From assembly GCF_024346355.1 (NCBI RefSeq), contig NZ_JAGQCU010000018.1, positions 1 to 60,694 on the forward strand: 60,694 bases of DNA, given 5' to 3'. Every line of letters starts with the position of its first letter. Position 1 is the first letter of the stretch. The position numbers were made by a program, and so were the translations under genes. The notes beneath the pieces are model-generated. The model made no database searches, was not told where the DNA came from, and worked only from the letters and a program-made list of their open reading frames with translations. Positions 1 to 8,216 of the stretch are shown in pieces. The stretch is from Cyanobium sp. ATX 6A2 (GTDB taxonomy: Bacteria > Cyanobacteriota > Cyanobacteriia > PCC-6307 > Cyanobiaceae).

Positions 1-1
1 A

Positions 2-373
2 TGGGCAAGTTTCGGCTCCCAGAAAGGTGAAATCAGGCCAATCGAGGCTCAGATCCGCCAAAAATTGTTCATTCCGAGCAAATTGGAACCTTGGCCTCTC
101 TTTCAGGGCTCGTTGCCCAGAGGTTCCCTAGAAACATGGGGAGACAAGCTTGATGCGATTGACTTCTACGTGGTGATTGGCCAGAGCAGGCCTGTCTCAT
201 TGCGATCAGGGTCTAACTTGAAAGCCGGAGTTGATGATAGCGCCAATAGGGATCCTGGATTGGTTAACTTTAAGATCTACAAGCCAACAACCAATCATGG
301 CTCAGTGATTGAGCAAGAGCACACGGTCACCCAAGACGGTTTTGTTCGCTTTGCGATTTCAGGAAAACTCTAA
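2..373 (+). CDS. C-terminal part of an unrecognised protein, cut by the window start
   Basis: The reading frame is open from base 2 to a TAA at 371-373, so the gene probably starts upstream of the window. A TTG at 65 is the only start-like codon suggested inside, and there is no convincing ribosome site before it. The visible 123 residues are mixed polar and hydrophobic, with no membrane segment or signal peptide; the segment around DAIDFYVVIGQSRP looks like a normal globular strand-turn region. Base use is AT-richer than in the rest of the window, as in the next 1.5 kb. I do not recognise a family. Confidence 0.4.
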   Translation, partial: WASFGSQKGEIRPIEAQIRQKLFIPSKLEPWPLFQGSLPRGSLETWGDKLDAIDFYVVIGQSRPVSLRSGSNLKAGVDDSANRDPGLVNFKIYKPTTNHGSVIEQEHTVTQDGFVRFAISGKL

Positions 374-448
374 AGACTATCAACTTAGCGAGTTGCATCC
401 TCTTGGCGCCTAGGATACAAAACCAAGGCTATTCTATTCCGAAGTAAA

Positions 449-474
449 GCGCGTTCTGCCTAAGCAGAACGCGC
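449..474. terminator. Perfect 11-bp stem, 4-base loop hairpin
   Basis: GCGCGTTCTGC, loop CTAA, then GCAGAACGCGC forms a perfect stem about 75 bases after the stop of the first ORF. No T-run follows (CTTGGA comes next), so it is either a factor-independent terminator without a clear U-tract or a bidirectional barrier. The rest of 374-697 shows no gene. Confidence 0.5.
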
Positions 475-697
475 CTTGGATGTATAACGTGACTTTACAG
501 GCCTAGGGTGCATAATCTCGTGGATTCTGAATAGGAAGCCAGACAGTCGTGCCTCGGCCTGTTTCCAGGGAGTTTCCAGGGATTAGCTTGCTGCCGGGAA
601 GCAACAGGTCCTCTTCCTTGCCCAAGCAACCAATGAATGCGCTGCCTATCGAGTAATGGCTCATTCATTGCTGAGACTTATGCAAGGTAGCAGTCTC

Positions 698-1295
698 TTA
701 TTCGATCAGGTCTGAAGGGGCAAGTGTCTTTGCTTCCGCGAGAAAGCAGGTAACTGCGCTTGACATCTTTACGAATGTCTTGGCGGTCGCGAAGTTTCGA
801 GAATCCAGTCTGTACGGGCGGCTTGACTCACGCGCCTCTTCCTTCAACGCTCCATCTAAATCAACAAATACATCAACGGTGTACTCGTTGTAGCCTAATA
901 CAATGTCTGGCGTTTTTCGTGGCTTTCCATTCTTGAAGAAGCAATGGAGAGAAATAGTCTGTTCAGCAAGTTCTACATGCCAGCCTAGCGACTGGAGATC
1001 CTCTACCCCGGCTGCAAGAACCCCCCGGAATGCTACCAGACAATTCAACGGCTGTAGGATACGCAGGGTTGTATTCCGGAGTACTTGTGGACGCATCTGC
1101 TAACTCGATCTTTTCAAGTTTGAAGGTTTTGACAGCCCCAACCGCGAGGTCGCGAGCGCGTACCTCCAGCTCAGTAACGGCAATAATGCTGATTGAGCGA
1201 ACAGTTCCCGGCTGACTGCCGCCATGGTAGATGATGCGAACTACCTCGCCGTTATCGCATGCCTCAGCCAATATCTTTCGGATGGATCGCGACAT
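698..1295 (-). pseudogene. WYL-domain-like small protein, broken by a frameshift
   Basis: Two minus-strand frames together make one plausible protein. The first (from the ATG at 1295) reads MSRSIRKILAEACDNGEVV, then IIYHGGSQPGTVR and VKTFKLEKIE, a pattern I associate with short WYL-like ligand-binding proteins. Its tail after about residue 75 (positions near 1030-1080) becomes low-complexity and unlike protein. The second frame, shifted by one base, takes over with LASLGWHVEL-like sequence (actual text LQSLGWHVELAEQ) and runs to 698. The join therefore lies near 1030-1080. WYL domains often bind nucleic acid or second messengers in regulators of defence genes, but no HTH is seen here. A sequencing error could also explain the shift. 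Confidence 0.45.
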
Positions 1296-1387
1296 TTCTT
1301 CCTCACCTAACGCCTCGCATGACCCTCAAATGGACACGCCTGCGGCGGGTTCATTTGTAGTGGTCGATGCGGTTGTTGGCAGAATCC

Positions 1388-1918
1388 TCACCATAGTTTT
1401 GGGTTGCACAGGGCCGGGACACAGGAGATAGGTCCCAGACATTTCTTGGCCAGCGCTTCATCTAGAGTGATGGCCTGCCATCCAAACGGGTATTGCAGAT
1501 CGTAAGGGGGCTTAAAGGGTTTGGCGACATCGCCGCTAAACCCGAATCTTCCGTAGTACTTGGGGTCCCCATAGACAAAGAAGATGCTTGTGCCCATTTC
1601 CGAAAGTTTGCGGATACCGTCCTCAACAAGCGCCGACCCGATTCCGGTTTTCTGATGGGTCGGTTCCACGGCGAGGGGGGCAAGAATGTGTCCGTGGACG
1701 TCTTCGCTGTTCCTAAAGGCCACCGGACTGAACGCCACGTGACCAACAGCATCGCCTCCTGATTCAGCAACCAATGAAAGAGTGACGGGGGTCGTCCTCT
1801 GCGTAAGGAGGTCGACGGCAAGATCAGAGATGAGATTCCTCTCGCCTTCCGGAAACGCTGATAAGTAGATGCTGCGCACATCGTCACGATCAGCCTGGTT
1901 TGCGATTCGGATTTCCAT
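1388..1918 (-). CDS. GNAT family N-acetyltransferase (YhbS-like)
   Basis: A 176-residue single-domain acetyltransferase expected to use acetyl-CoA; the acceptor cannot be read from sequence. It has the family order: N-terminal RIANQADRDDVRSIY, central strand AVGHVAFSPVAF, then LAPLAVEPTHQKTGIGSAL (the acetyl-CoA pyrophosphate loop, Q-x-x-G-I-G), and the YhbS-like FFVYGDPKYYGRFGF motif in the C-terminal third. Two ATGs lie side by side at 1921 and 1918. GAGAGGA lies too close to the first, so the second is preferred; longer starts up to 1993 lack conservation-like sequence. It stands alone between the WYL-like pseudogene and the oxidase operon. Confidence 0.8.
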   Translation of the reverse strand: MEIRIANQADRDDVRSIYLSAFPEGERNLISDLAVDLLTQRTTPVTLSLVAESGGDAVGHVAFSPVAFRNSEDVHGHILAPLAVEPTHQKTGIGSALVEDGIRKLSEMGTSIFFVYGDPKYYGRFGFSGDVAKPFKPPYDLQYPFGWQAITLDEALAKKCLGPISCVPALCNPKLW

Positions 1919-2104
1919 CATTCCTCTCTGCCAACTAGTCATTGGAAGGTTCCGTGAACCACGGGGAGCGCTGTCCCCCTTTCCGATAACCACATCCCTG
2001 CCATGGCTCCATCCCTCGCAGAACTCTGGTGAGGCATGGCTTCTGGCTTCGACACTTCACAGGGTCGAGGTGAATATCGGACCCGAGAACCACCCGCCCC
2101 AACC

Positions 2105-3625
2105 TCACCCCAACACCCCCTGCACCTCCCCCGCCACCCGCAGGGCATTGGCGATCACCGTGAGCCCAGGCCCCACCGCCGGACAACTGGGGAACACGCT
2201 GGCATCGGCAATCCAGAGGTTCTCGAGCTCATGGCAGCGGCCCTGCAGGTTCACCACCGAGGTGGCCGGATCGGGGCCCATGCGGCAGGTGCCGCAGGCC
2301 TGGCCCATCACGCTCAGCGGGGCCTCGCCGCGGGGATAGATCGGGGCTCGTTGCACCACCGTGGTGGCGGGGTCGGCCTCGGTTTTCTGGATCGTGTCCA
2401 GCCAGCGGTACACCAGCCGGTCGTGGGCTTCGCGGTTGTTGGCGATGTAGGCCACATCGATGCGCTCGCCCCGCACCGTCACCCGGTTCTCCGGGTCGGG
2501 CAGCACCGCCGTCATCGCCCACCAGGTGATCGAGCGGTCGGCCAGCCACTCCAGCGCCGGATCCGGCAGCAGCCGGCTCACCAGCGACAACAGCGGCGGC
2601 GACTCGGCGAACAGCGGATCCTGCAGCACGCCGCCGCCGTTGCGGATCGAGCCCAGCGCATAATCCACGTTCTTGTCGCCCCAGTAGTACTCGGTGAGGC
2701 CCAGGGCCGGTGAGTAGCGCCCCGAATTGGGGCTGCTGGCCCGTTGCAGCAGCGCCGTGAGCTGGGGCTTCATCAGGTTGCGGCCCACCTGATCTGAACC
2801 GTTGGCCAGCCCGCGCGGGTGCCGCTCCCCCGCCGAACGCAGCAGGATCGCAGCCGTGTTCACCGCTCCCGCCGCCAGCACCACTTGGTGGCCCTGGAAG
2901 AGCCAGCGGTCCTCCCCGATCCGTGCCTCCACCCCCTTCACCTGGCGGCCGGAGGGGTCCACATGCAGGGCCTCCACCGTTGCGCCGCTGCGCAGGGTGG
3001 CGGGGGTGGCGGCGGCCAGGGCCCGCTCCACGCCGAACTGCTCCGCATCGCCGCTGGGATCCGCTGCGCTCTCGCTCCAGCTCAGCGGCAGGTGGTAGGG
3101 CCGCAGCCCCTGGCGCGAGAGGTCGGCGTGCAGCTGCTCCAGCACCGGCTCCATCGGCCGCGGTTCATGGGGATAGGCCCCCGAGCGCGGTGGTGCCGTG
3201 GGGTCTTCGCCGGCCTGGCCGTGCACCCGGTAGAGCGCCTCGGCCCGGTCATACCAGGGGGCCAGATCGCCGTAGCGCAGGCCCCACTCCGGCGAGCGGC
3301 CGTCCTGCATCGCCACCCCCTCGAATTCCGCCTCCCGCAGCCGCTCCAGCACCGCCGCCCAGATCTTGGTGTTGCCCCCCAGCGCATACACCATCTGCGG
3401 CTTGAAGGGATCGCCGTCGCTGCCAAACCATGGCTCTTTTGGGTGGTAGCGCTGCTTGCGGAACAGGTCCACATCGCCCACGTTCTGATCCACCAGCGGC
3501 AGCCGCTCGCCCCGCTCCAGCAGCAGCACCCTGCGGCCCGCCTCGGCAAGGTCGGCCGCCAGGGTGCCGCCGGCCGCGCCGCTGCCGATCACCACCACGT
3601 CGTAGAGCGTGTCGTCGATGATCAT
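2105..3625 (-). CDS. GMC family FAD-dependent oxidoreductase
   Basis: A 506-residue flavoprotein, the usual GMC length. The N-terminus has the dinucleotide fold DVVVIGSGAAGGTLAADLAE followed by the acidic strand end LLLERG. ALGGNTKIWAAVL is the second FAD contact. HQVVLAAGAVNTAAILLRS is the middle GMC signature. The C-terminus has GQACGTCRMG and ENLWIADASVFPS, where catalytic His/Asn positions of the family lie. It begins 13 bases after the stop of oxidase subunit III and is the last gene of that operon, so it may feed electrons from an alcohol or sugar substrate to the quinone pool. The substrate is not predictable. No signal peptide is visible. Confidence 0.88.
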   Translation of the reverse strand: MIIDDTLYDVVVIGSGAAGGTLAADLAEAGRRVLLLERGERLPLVDQNVGDVDLFRKQRYHPKEPWFGSDGDPFKPQMVYALGGNTKIWAAVLERLREAEFEGVAMQDGRSPEWGLRYGDLAPWYDRAEALYRVHGQAGEDPTAPPRSGAYPHEPRPMEPVLEQLHADLSRQGLRPYHLPLSWSESAADPSGDAEQFGVERALAAATPATLRSGATVEALHVDPSGRQVKGVEARIGEDRWLFQGHQVVLAAGAVNTAAILLRSAGERHPRGLANGSDQVGRNLMKPQLTALLQRASSPNSGRYSPALGLTEYYWGDKNVDYALGSIRNGGGVLQDPLFAESPPLLSLVSRLLPDPALEWLADRSITWWAMTAVLPDPENRVTVRGERIDVAYIANNREAHDRLVYRWLDTIQKTEADPATTVVQRAPIYPRGEAPLSVMGQACGTCRMGPDPATSVVNLQGRCHELENLWIADASVFPSCPAVGPGLTVIANALRVAGEVQGVLG

Positions 3626-3638
3626 CGCCAGGGCTCCA

Positions 3639-4253
3639 TCAGCGCTGCCACACGTAAATCAGCACGAACAGCACCACCCAGATCACATCCACGAAGTGCC
3701 AGAACAGCGACACGGCCGTCACCCCCACCGAGCCGGCGTCGTAGTTGCCCGGCCGGAACGAGCGGGCCAGCATCAGCCCCATCAGCAGCACGCCGGTGAG
3801 CACGTGCAGTCCGTGGAAGCCGGTGAGCAGGTAGAAGCTGGCGCCATAGACGCCATCACTGAGGCCGAACGGCAACGCCGCCCACTCCAGCCCCTGGCCC
3901 ACCAGGAAGATGGTGCCCATCGCCATGGTGAGCAGCCACCAGGCCCGGAACTGCCACAGCCGGCCCCGGTGCAGGGCCCGTTCAGCCAGGTAGATCACGC
4001 CGCTGCTGCTCACCAGCACCACGGTGAAGCGCAACGGCTCGCTCACCTCCAGCCCCTCCACCCCCGGCGGCAGCCACAGGGGAGAGGAGGTTTTGTAGAT
4101 CGCGTAGCCGGCGAACAGCGCCAGGAAGATCACGCTCTCGGAGAGCAGGAAGATCACGAACCCGGTGAGGGTGTGATCGGCATGGCCGTGGCCATGGCCA
4201 TGCGCTGCTGGCTGGGCGGGCAGGTCGGCCGGGGTGGGTGTGGTGGTGGTCAT
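3639..4253 (-). CDS. ctaE: Terminal oxidase subunit III (ARTO type)
   Basis: Subunit III of a haem-copper oxidase, 204 residues. After a His-rich soluble start (HGHGHGHADH, residues about 18-27) come five membrane segments: FVIFLLSESVIFLALFAGY, TVVLVSSSGVIYLAERA, LLTMAMGTIFLVGQGLEW, LLTGFHGLHVLTGVLLMGL and HFVDVIWVVLFVLIYVW. SES in helix 1, GFHGLHV and WHFVDVIW are subunit III hallmarks. The ATG at 4253 follows the stop of subunit I by 4 bases; the 21 extra codons upstream overlap subunit I and are not protein-like here. It stabilises subunit I. The oxidase is assigned to the ARTO type from subunit II. Confidence 0.9.
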   Translation of the reverse strand: MTTTTPTPADLPAQPAAHGHGHGHADHTLTGFVIFLLSESVIFLALFAGYAIYKTSSPLWLPPGVEGLEVSEPLRFTVVLVSSSGVIYLAERALHRGRLWQFRAWWLLTMAMGTIFLVGQGLEWAALPFGLSDGVYGASFYLLTGFHGLHVLTGVLLMGLMLARSFRPGNYDAGSVGVTAVSLFWHFVDVIWVVLFVLIYVWQR

Positions 4254-4257
4254 GGCG

Positions 4258-5970
4258 TCAGGCTCCGGTGGCGGCGCTGGCGGCTTTGGCCACGTAGCGC
4301 TCCTCGTCTTCAACAAGCGGCCGGCCCAGGCCGTAGCCGTAAGGGCCGCTGATCACCGTGGGCACGTCGTCTTCGAAGTTCTCCGCCGGTGGTGGCGAGG
4401 GCAGCAGCCACTCCAGGCCGATGGCGTTCCAGGGATTCGGCGGCGCCTTCTCGCCCCGCACCCAGGAGCTCACCAGGTTGAGCAGGAAGGGGATCGTGGC
4501 CACCCCCAGCAGGAAGGCGCCGAGGCTGGCGAGCACGTTGGCGAAGGCAAACTCCGGGTCGTACGACGCCACCCGCCGCGGCATGCCCATCAGCCCCGCC
4601 GCGTGCATCGGCAGAAAGGTGAGCTGGCTGCCGATGAAGGTGAGCACGAAGTGCAGCTTGCCCAGGCCCTCATACAGCATCCGGCCGGTGAATTTCGGAA
4701 ACCAGTGGTAGATGCCGGCAAACACCCCGTAGGTGATGGTGGAGAAGATCACCGTGTGGAAGTGGCCCACCACGAAGTAGGTGTTGCCCACGTGGATGTC
4801 CACCGGCACCGTGGCCAGCATGATGCCGGTGATGCCGGCGAAGATGAAGTTGAACACCCCCCCCAGGCTGAACAGCATCGCCGTGGTGAGCCGCAGCTTG
4901 CCGCCCCACAACGTGCCGATCCAGGCGAACACCTTGATGCCGGTGGGCACCGCGATCAGCATCGTGGTGACCATGAACAGGTTGCGCATCCACTGCGGCG
5001 TGCCGCTGTAGAACATGTGGTGCACCCACACGATCAGGCTGAGGAAGGTGATCGCGAACGAGGCGATCGCCACCACGTGATAGCCGAACAGCGGCTTGCG
5101 GGCATACACCGGAAACAGCTCCGAGAAGATCCCGAACACCGGCAGCACCATCACATACACCGCCGGATGGGAATAGAACCAGAAGAAGTGCTGATACAGC
5201 ATCGGGTCGCCGCCACCCTCCGGCAGGTAGAAGCTGGTGCCGAAGCTCAGATCAAAGAGCAGCAGCACCGCCCCGGCGGTGAGCACCGGCAGGCCGATCA
5301 GCTGGATCGCCTGGGCGGCCACCGCCGTCCAGCAGAAGATCGGCATCCGGAACCAGCCCATCCCCGGCGCCCGCATGCGGATGATCGTGGTGATGAAGTT
5401 CACCGCCCCCATGATCGAGGAGATGCCCGAGAGCGCCACCGCCAGGATCCACAGGAACTGGCCGTTGATGAAATGGCCCAGCGGATTCTGGATGCTCTGG
5501 GGCGGATAGGCCCACCAGCCGGCGCCGGAGGGCCCGCCAGGCACCAGGAAGCTGGCCATCAGGATCACCCCGAACACTGGCACCATCCAGAAGGCGGCCG
5601 CGTTCAGGCGCGGAAAAGCCATGTCCGGCGCGCCGATCATCGGCGGAATCAGCAGGTTGTTGAAGCCATTGAGGATCGGGAACAGAAACAGGAACAGCAT
5701 CACCGTTCCGTGCATCGTGTAGAGCCCGTTGTACACCGTGGGGTCCACCAGATCTGCCGCCGGCGTGATCAGCTCGCCGCGCATGATCATCGACAGCAGG
5801 CCGCCCACCAGCAGGAAGAACAGCGCGGTGATCATGTACTGCAGACCGATCACCTTGGCGTCGGTGTTGAAGCTCAGGAAGCGCCGCCAGTTGTTCGGCG
5901 CGCCGGGCACCGGATGGGGCGCCTTGAGCACACGGGGATCGAAGGGGGGAGCCGGGGTGGTGCTGGTCAT
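4258..5970 (-). CDS. ctaD: Terminal oxidase subunit I (ARTO type, A2-like proton channel)
   Basis: Catalytic subunit, 570 residues with about 12 membrane segments. It reduces O2 to water at a haem-copper centre and pumps protons. MHGTVMLFLFLFPIL carries the low-spin haem His; WFYSHPAVYVMVLPVFGI carries CuB His and the cross-linked Tyr; VHHMFYSGTP has the CuB His pair; VVGHFHTVIFS has the two haem ligands. The YSHPAV form, rather than HPEVY, is the A2-type K/D channel signature common in cyanobacterial oxidases. It starts 2 bases after subunit II and ends 4 bases before subunit III. The C-terminal about 60 residues (PPPAENFEDD onward) are a soluble tail. Confidence 0.95.
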   Translation of the reverse strand: MTSTTPAPPFDPRVLKAPHPVPGAPNNWRRFLSFNTDAKVIGLQYMITALFFLLVGGLLSMIMRGELITPAADLVDPTVYNGLYTMHGTVMLFLFLFPILNGFNNLLIPPMIGAPDMAFPRLNAAAFWMVPVFGVILMASFLVPGGPSGAGWWAYPPQSIQNPLGHFINGQFLWILAVALSGISSIMGAVNFITTIIRMRAPGMGWFRMPIFCWTAVAAQAIQLIGLPVLTAGAVLLLFDLSFGTSFYLPEGGGDPMLYQHFFWFYSHPAVYVMVLPVFGIFSELFPVYARKPLFGYHVVAIASFAITFLSLIVWVHHMFYSGTPQWMRNLFMVTTMLIAVPTGIKVFAWIGTLWGGKLRLTTAMLFSLGGVFNFIFAGITGIMLATVPVDIHVGNTYFVVGHFHTVIFSTITYGVFAGIYHWFPKFTGRMLYEGLGKLHFVLTFIGSQLTFLPMHAAGLMGMPRRVASYDPEFAFANVLASLGAFLLGVATIPFLLNLVSSWVRGEKAPPNPWNAIGLEWLLPSPPPAENFEDDVPTVISGPYGYGLGRPLVEDEERYVAKAASAATGA

Positions 5971-5972
5971 GG

Positions 5973-6932
5973 TCAGGACTCGTGGGGGGCTTCGGGGTCG
6001 GCACTCACATGCACCAGGGGCGGCGGGGCCGGCGGCACCGTGGCCCAGCCGCGATCACCGCGCGCCAGACGCTGGTTGTAGAGATCGGTGGCGGCATTGG
6101 CGGCCGGGCGCAACGGCTGGCGCAGGGCCTCGGCCAGCCAGTCCTCATAGGCCTCCGGCGGCTCCACCACCACGTCGGTCTGGTTGGAGGCGAAGTAGCC
6201 GCCGCTGAACATCGAATCCCGCAGCCGGTAGCGGCCGGCGCGGGTGGGGATGAGGCTGTAGTCGATCACGCTGCCGGGGATCAGGTCCTGCTTGAGCCGG
6301 AAGGCCGGCACGTAGAAGCCGTGGATCACATCGGTGGCGCTCAGGCGCAGGAAGCTGCGCTGGCCTTCGGGCAGGTGCAGCTCGCTGCTGTGCACGCCGT
6401 TGGGATAGATGAACTCCCAGCTCCACTGGCGGCCGATCACGTCGATCGGATTGGCCGCGGCGGTGGCATCCGCCGCCATCGGTGCGGCCGCCGGCGCCTC
6501 GGCGCCGTGCATCGCCGCGTGCCCGCCGCTCACGCGCACCTTGCCCCCCAGGGTGGAGAGGGTGGTGCTCACAGCGATCGCCTTCCAGGCGATCAGCATC
6601 ACGATCACCAGCGGGATCACCGTCCACACGATCTCCAGCTTGAGGTTGCCCTCGATCGGATCGCCGTTGTCGAGGTCGTACTTGGGGGCGCGGTTGAACA
6701 GCAGGGTCCAGAGCATCACGCCGCTGCAGCCCAGGAAGATGAAGCTGCCGATGCCCACCTCCAGGGCGAACAGGTCATCCACCGGCCCGGCCGCCGCCGA
6801 AGCCGCCACCGGCAGCCAGCGGTGCGACTGGGCGGCCATCCAGAAGCTGGCGGCCAGATCGCTGAGCACCGCCGCCAGCAGCAGCAGCACCGCCCAGGGC
6901 CGTGGGGAGCCAGAGGTGGCCGTGGTGGTCAT
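5973..6932 (-). CDS. ctaC: Terminal oxidase subunit II lacking the CuA site (ARTO)
   Basis: A 319-residue subunit II with an N-terminal hydrophobic segment, a second at IFLGCSGVMLWTLLFNRAPK, a third at EIVWTVIPLVIVMLIAWKAI, then the periplasmic cupredoxin domain (GRQWSWEFIYPNG; DVIHGFYVPAFRLKQDLIPG). In cytochrome c oxidases the next strand is C-x3-C-x3-H-x2-M, which binds dinuclear CuA. Here the same stretch reads RDSMFSGGYFASNQ, so both Cys, the His and the Met are replaced. Loss of CuA is the known mark of the cyanobacterial alternative respiratory terminal oxidase (Synechocystis CtaCII), thought to take electrons from quinol rather than cytochrome c. It overlaps the preceding DUF2231 gene by 4 bases. 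Confidence 0.93.
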   Translation of the reverse strand: MTTTATSGSPRPWAVLLLLAAVLSDLAASFWMAAQSHRWLPVAASAAAGPVDDLFALEVGIGSFIFLGCSGVMLWTLLFNRAPKYDLDNGDPIEGNLKLEIVWTVIPLVIVMLIAWKAIAVSTTLSTLGGKVRVSGGHAAMHGAEAPAAAPMAADATAAANPIDVIGRQWSWEFIYPNGVHSSELHLPEGQRSFLRLSATDVIHGFYVPAFRLKQDLIPGSVIDYSLIPTRAGRYRLRDSMFSGGYFASNQTDVVVEPPEAYEDWLAEALRQPLRPAANAATDLYNQRLARGDRGWATVPPAPPPLVHVSADPEAPHES

Positions 6933-7573
6933 GGCAGGGCCTCCCGCAGATCCACGCCGCTGGCCAGCAGCTGGGCCGCGGTGATGTGCACGCCGAACTC
7001 ACCGGCCAGCTGGGCGCCGAGGGTGCCGTGCACGCCGATCAGCACGAACAGCCCCAGGCCGGCCAGCAGATAGCTCCACTGCACCTCGCGGCCCAGGTCG
7101 CGGCGCCAGCGGAAGCGCTGCAGACCGCGCCACACCGTCATCGCCACGATCAGCAGCAGCACCACCACACCGCCCACCCCGTGCCAGAGCATGGTGGCGG
7201 GGCCGCCGAGGCCGAAGACGCTGCTCACCCCCTTGATCGGCACCGCCAGGAGCATCTCGTAGAAGCCGGCCGCCACCGTGAGGAAGGTCACCGCGGCGCA
7301 GGCCAGCAGGTTGTACCAGCCCACGTCGTGGAAGCCGGCGCGGGTGACCGGCAGGGCCAGAAAGCGGAACAGGCGCTTCTCCAGCGGGAACAGGGCCCCG
7401 GCGATATCGAACACGATCGCGATCACGAACAGCCCGATGGTGAAGTGCACCAGGTTGGGATGGATCGGCAGGGCGTAGGGCAGCTGGTTGGGCCCGAGCT
7501 GCTCCGCCACCGGCAGGGCACCCAGAGGGAGGGCCGCCAGGGTGGCTGCGGCGAGAGGCGGAAGGGCTGTCAT
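6929..7573 (-). CDS. DUF2231 membrane protein (second of pair)
   Basis: A 214-residue protein with four or five hydrophobic segments and the DUF2231 start PIHPNLVHFTIGLFVIAIVFD, whose His residues could bind haem or metal. Later segments include WYNLLACAAVTFLTVAAGFYE and a third-helix His at MLWHGVGGVVVLLLIVAM. The ATG at 7573 shares bases with the stop of the upstream DUF2231 gene (TGATG). It overlaps oxidase subunit II by 4 bases, so it is translationally linked to the oxidase. DUF2231 pairs upstream of oxidase genes recur in cyanobacteria. A role in oxidase assembly or electron entry is inferred only. Confidence 0.8.
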   Translation of the reverse strand: MTALPPLAAATLAALPLGALPVAEQLGPNQLPYALPIHPNLVHFTIGLFVIAIVFDIAGALFPLEKRLFRFLALPVTRAGFHDVGWYNLLACAAVTFLTVAAGFYEMLLAVPIKGVSSVFGLGGPATMLWHGVGGVVVLLLIVAMTVWRGLQRFRWRRDLGREVQWSYLLAGLGLFVLIGVHGTLGAQLAGEFGVHITAAQLLASGVDLREALP

Positions 7574-8070
7574 CACACCAGGCCCGCCCGCACGGCCTCC
7601 ACCACGGGCACCGTGTGCAGCCCGTACACCCACACCAGCTGGTTGCCGAGCACCACCTGCACCACCACCAGCACGCTGAGCAGGGCCCCGGCCCCCAGGA
7701 AGGCCGGCGGCAGGCGCAGGGGGTCGCGGCTGCGGATCACGTAGCGCCAGCCGGAGAGCAGGGCCAGCACTCCCGCCAGCGACCAGCCCAGGGTGCTGTG
7801 CAGGTTGAGGATCGTGCTCGACTCGCCGTAGGGGTTGGCCAGGCCCGCCTCGATCTGGCCGAAGATGATCGCCACGAAGATGGCCAGGGTGGCCACCAGC
7901 AGGTTCCAGTAACTCACCTCGAACAGGGCCGGCCGGCGGGCAAAACGACCGATCAGATCAAACACCACGCTGATCAGCGCCATGGCGATCACGAAGTGCA
8001 CCACGATCGGGTGGATGGTGTCCATCCACGGCAGGTTGCGGTCGTTGAGCGCGGGCAGCAGCTCCAGCAT
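7573..8070 (-). CDS. DUF2231 membrane protein (first of pair, operon start)
   Basis: A 165-residue protein opening with MDTIHPIVVHFVIAMALIS, the DUF2231 motif, then WNLLVATLAIFVAIIFGQIE, a His-bearing helix LHSTLGWSLAGVLALLSGW and VLVVVQVVLGNQLVWVYG. It is the shorter paralogue of the next gene. The ATG at 8070 (MLELLPALN) is chosen because the longer frame up to 8310 runs into non-conserved, Gly/Pro-rich text and overlaps ggt. It is the first gene of the oxidase operon; 8071-8216 must hold its promoter. Confidence 0.8.
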   Translation of the reverse strand: MLELLPALNDRNLPWMDTIHPIVVHFVIAMALISVVFDLIGRFARRPALFEVSYWNLLVATLAIFVAIIFGQIEAGLANPYGESSTILNLHSTLGWSLAGVLALLSGWRYVIRSRDPLRLPPAFLGAGALLSVLVVVQVVLGNQLVWVYGLHTVPVVEAVRAGLV

Positions 8071-8216
8071 CGGGTGGGGGTTGGCGGGGAGACGTGTGGA
8101 GAGCTTGGGGTGCCAGAACCCTGGCGCAGATGAGATCCACCATCGGTAGCCCGCGACACGAGCGCGGGGGGCTGTGACGGATTGCCACAGAGTGATCAGG
8201 GTTCGCTGATCCCGGT
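8071..8216. other. Gap between ggt and the oxidase operon
   Basis: This 146-base gap separates two co-oriented blocks. It contains weak inverted pairs (CTGTG at 8172 with CACAG at 8186; TGATCAGGG near 8193 with CTGATCCC near 8205) that could form an imperfect terminator for ggt. No clear -35/-10 pair was recognised. Confidence 0.3.

Noticed and set aside
4234-6081. Long plus-strand frame of 615 codons opposite oxidase subunit I
   Set aside because: It is His/Gly/Arg/Glu-rich text antisense to a clear membrane protein, as arises from GC-rich third positions.
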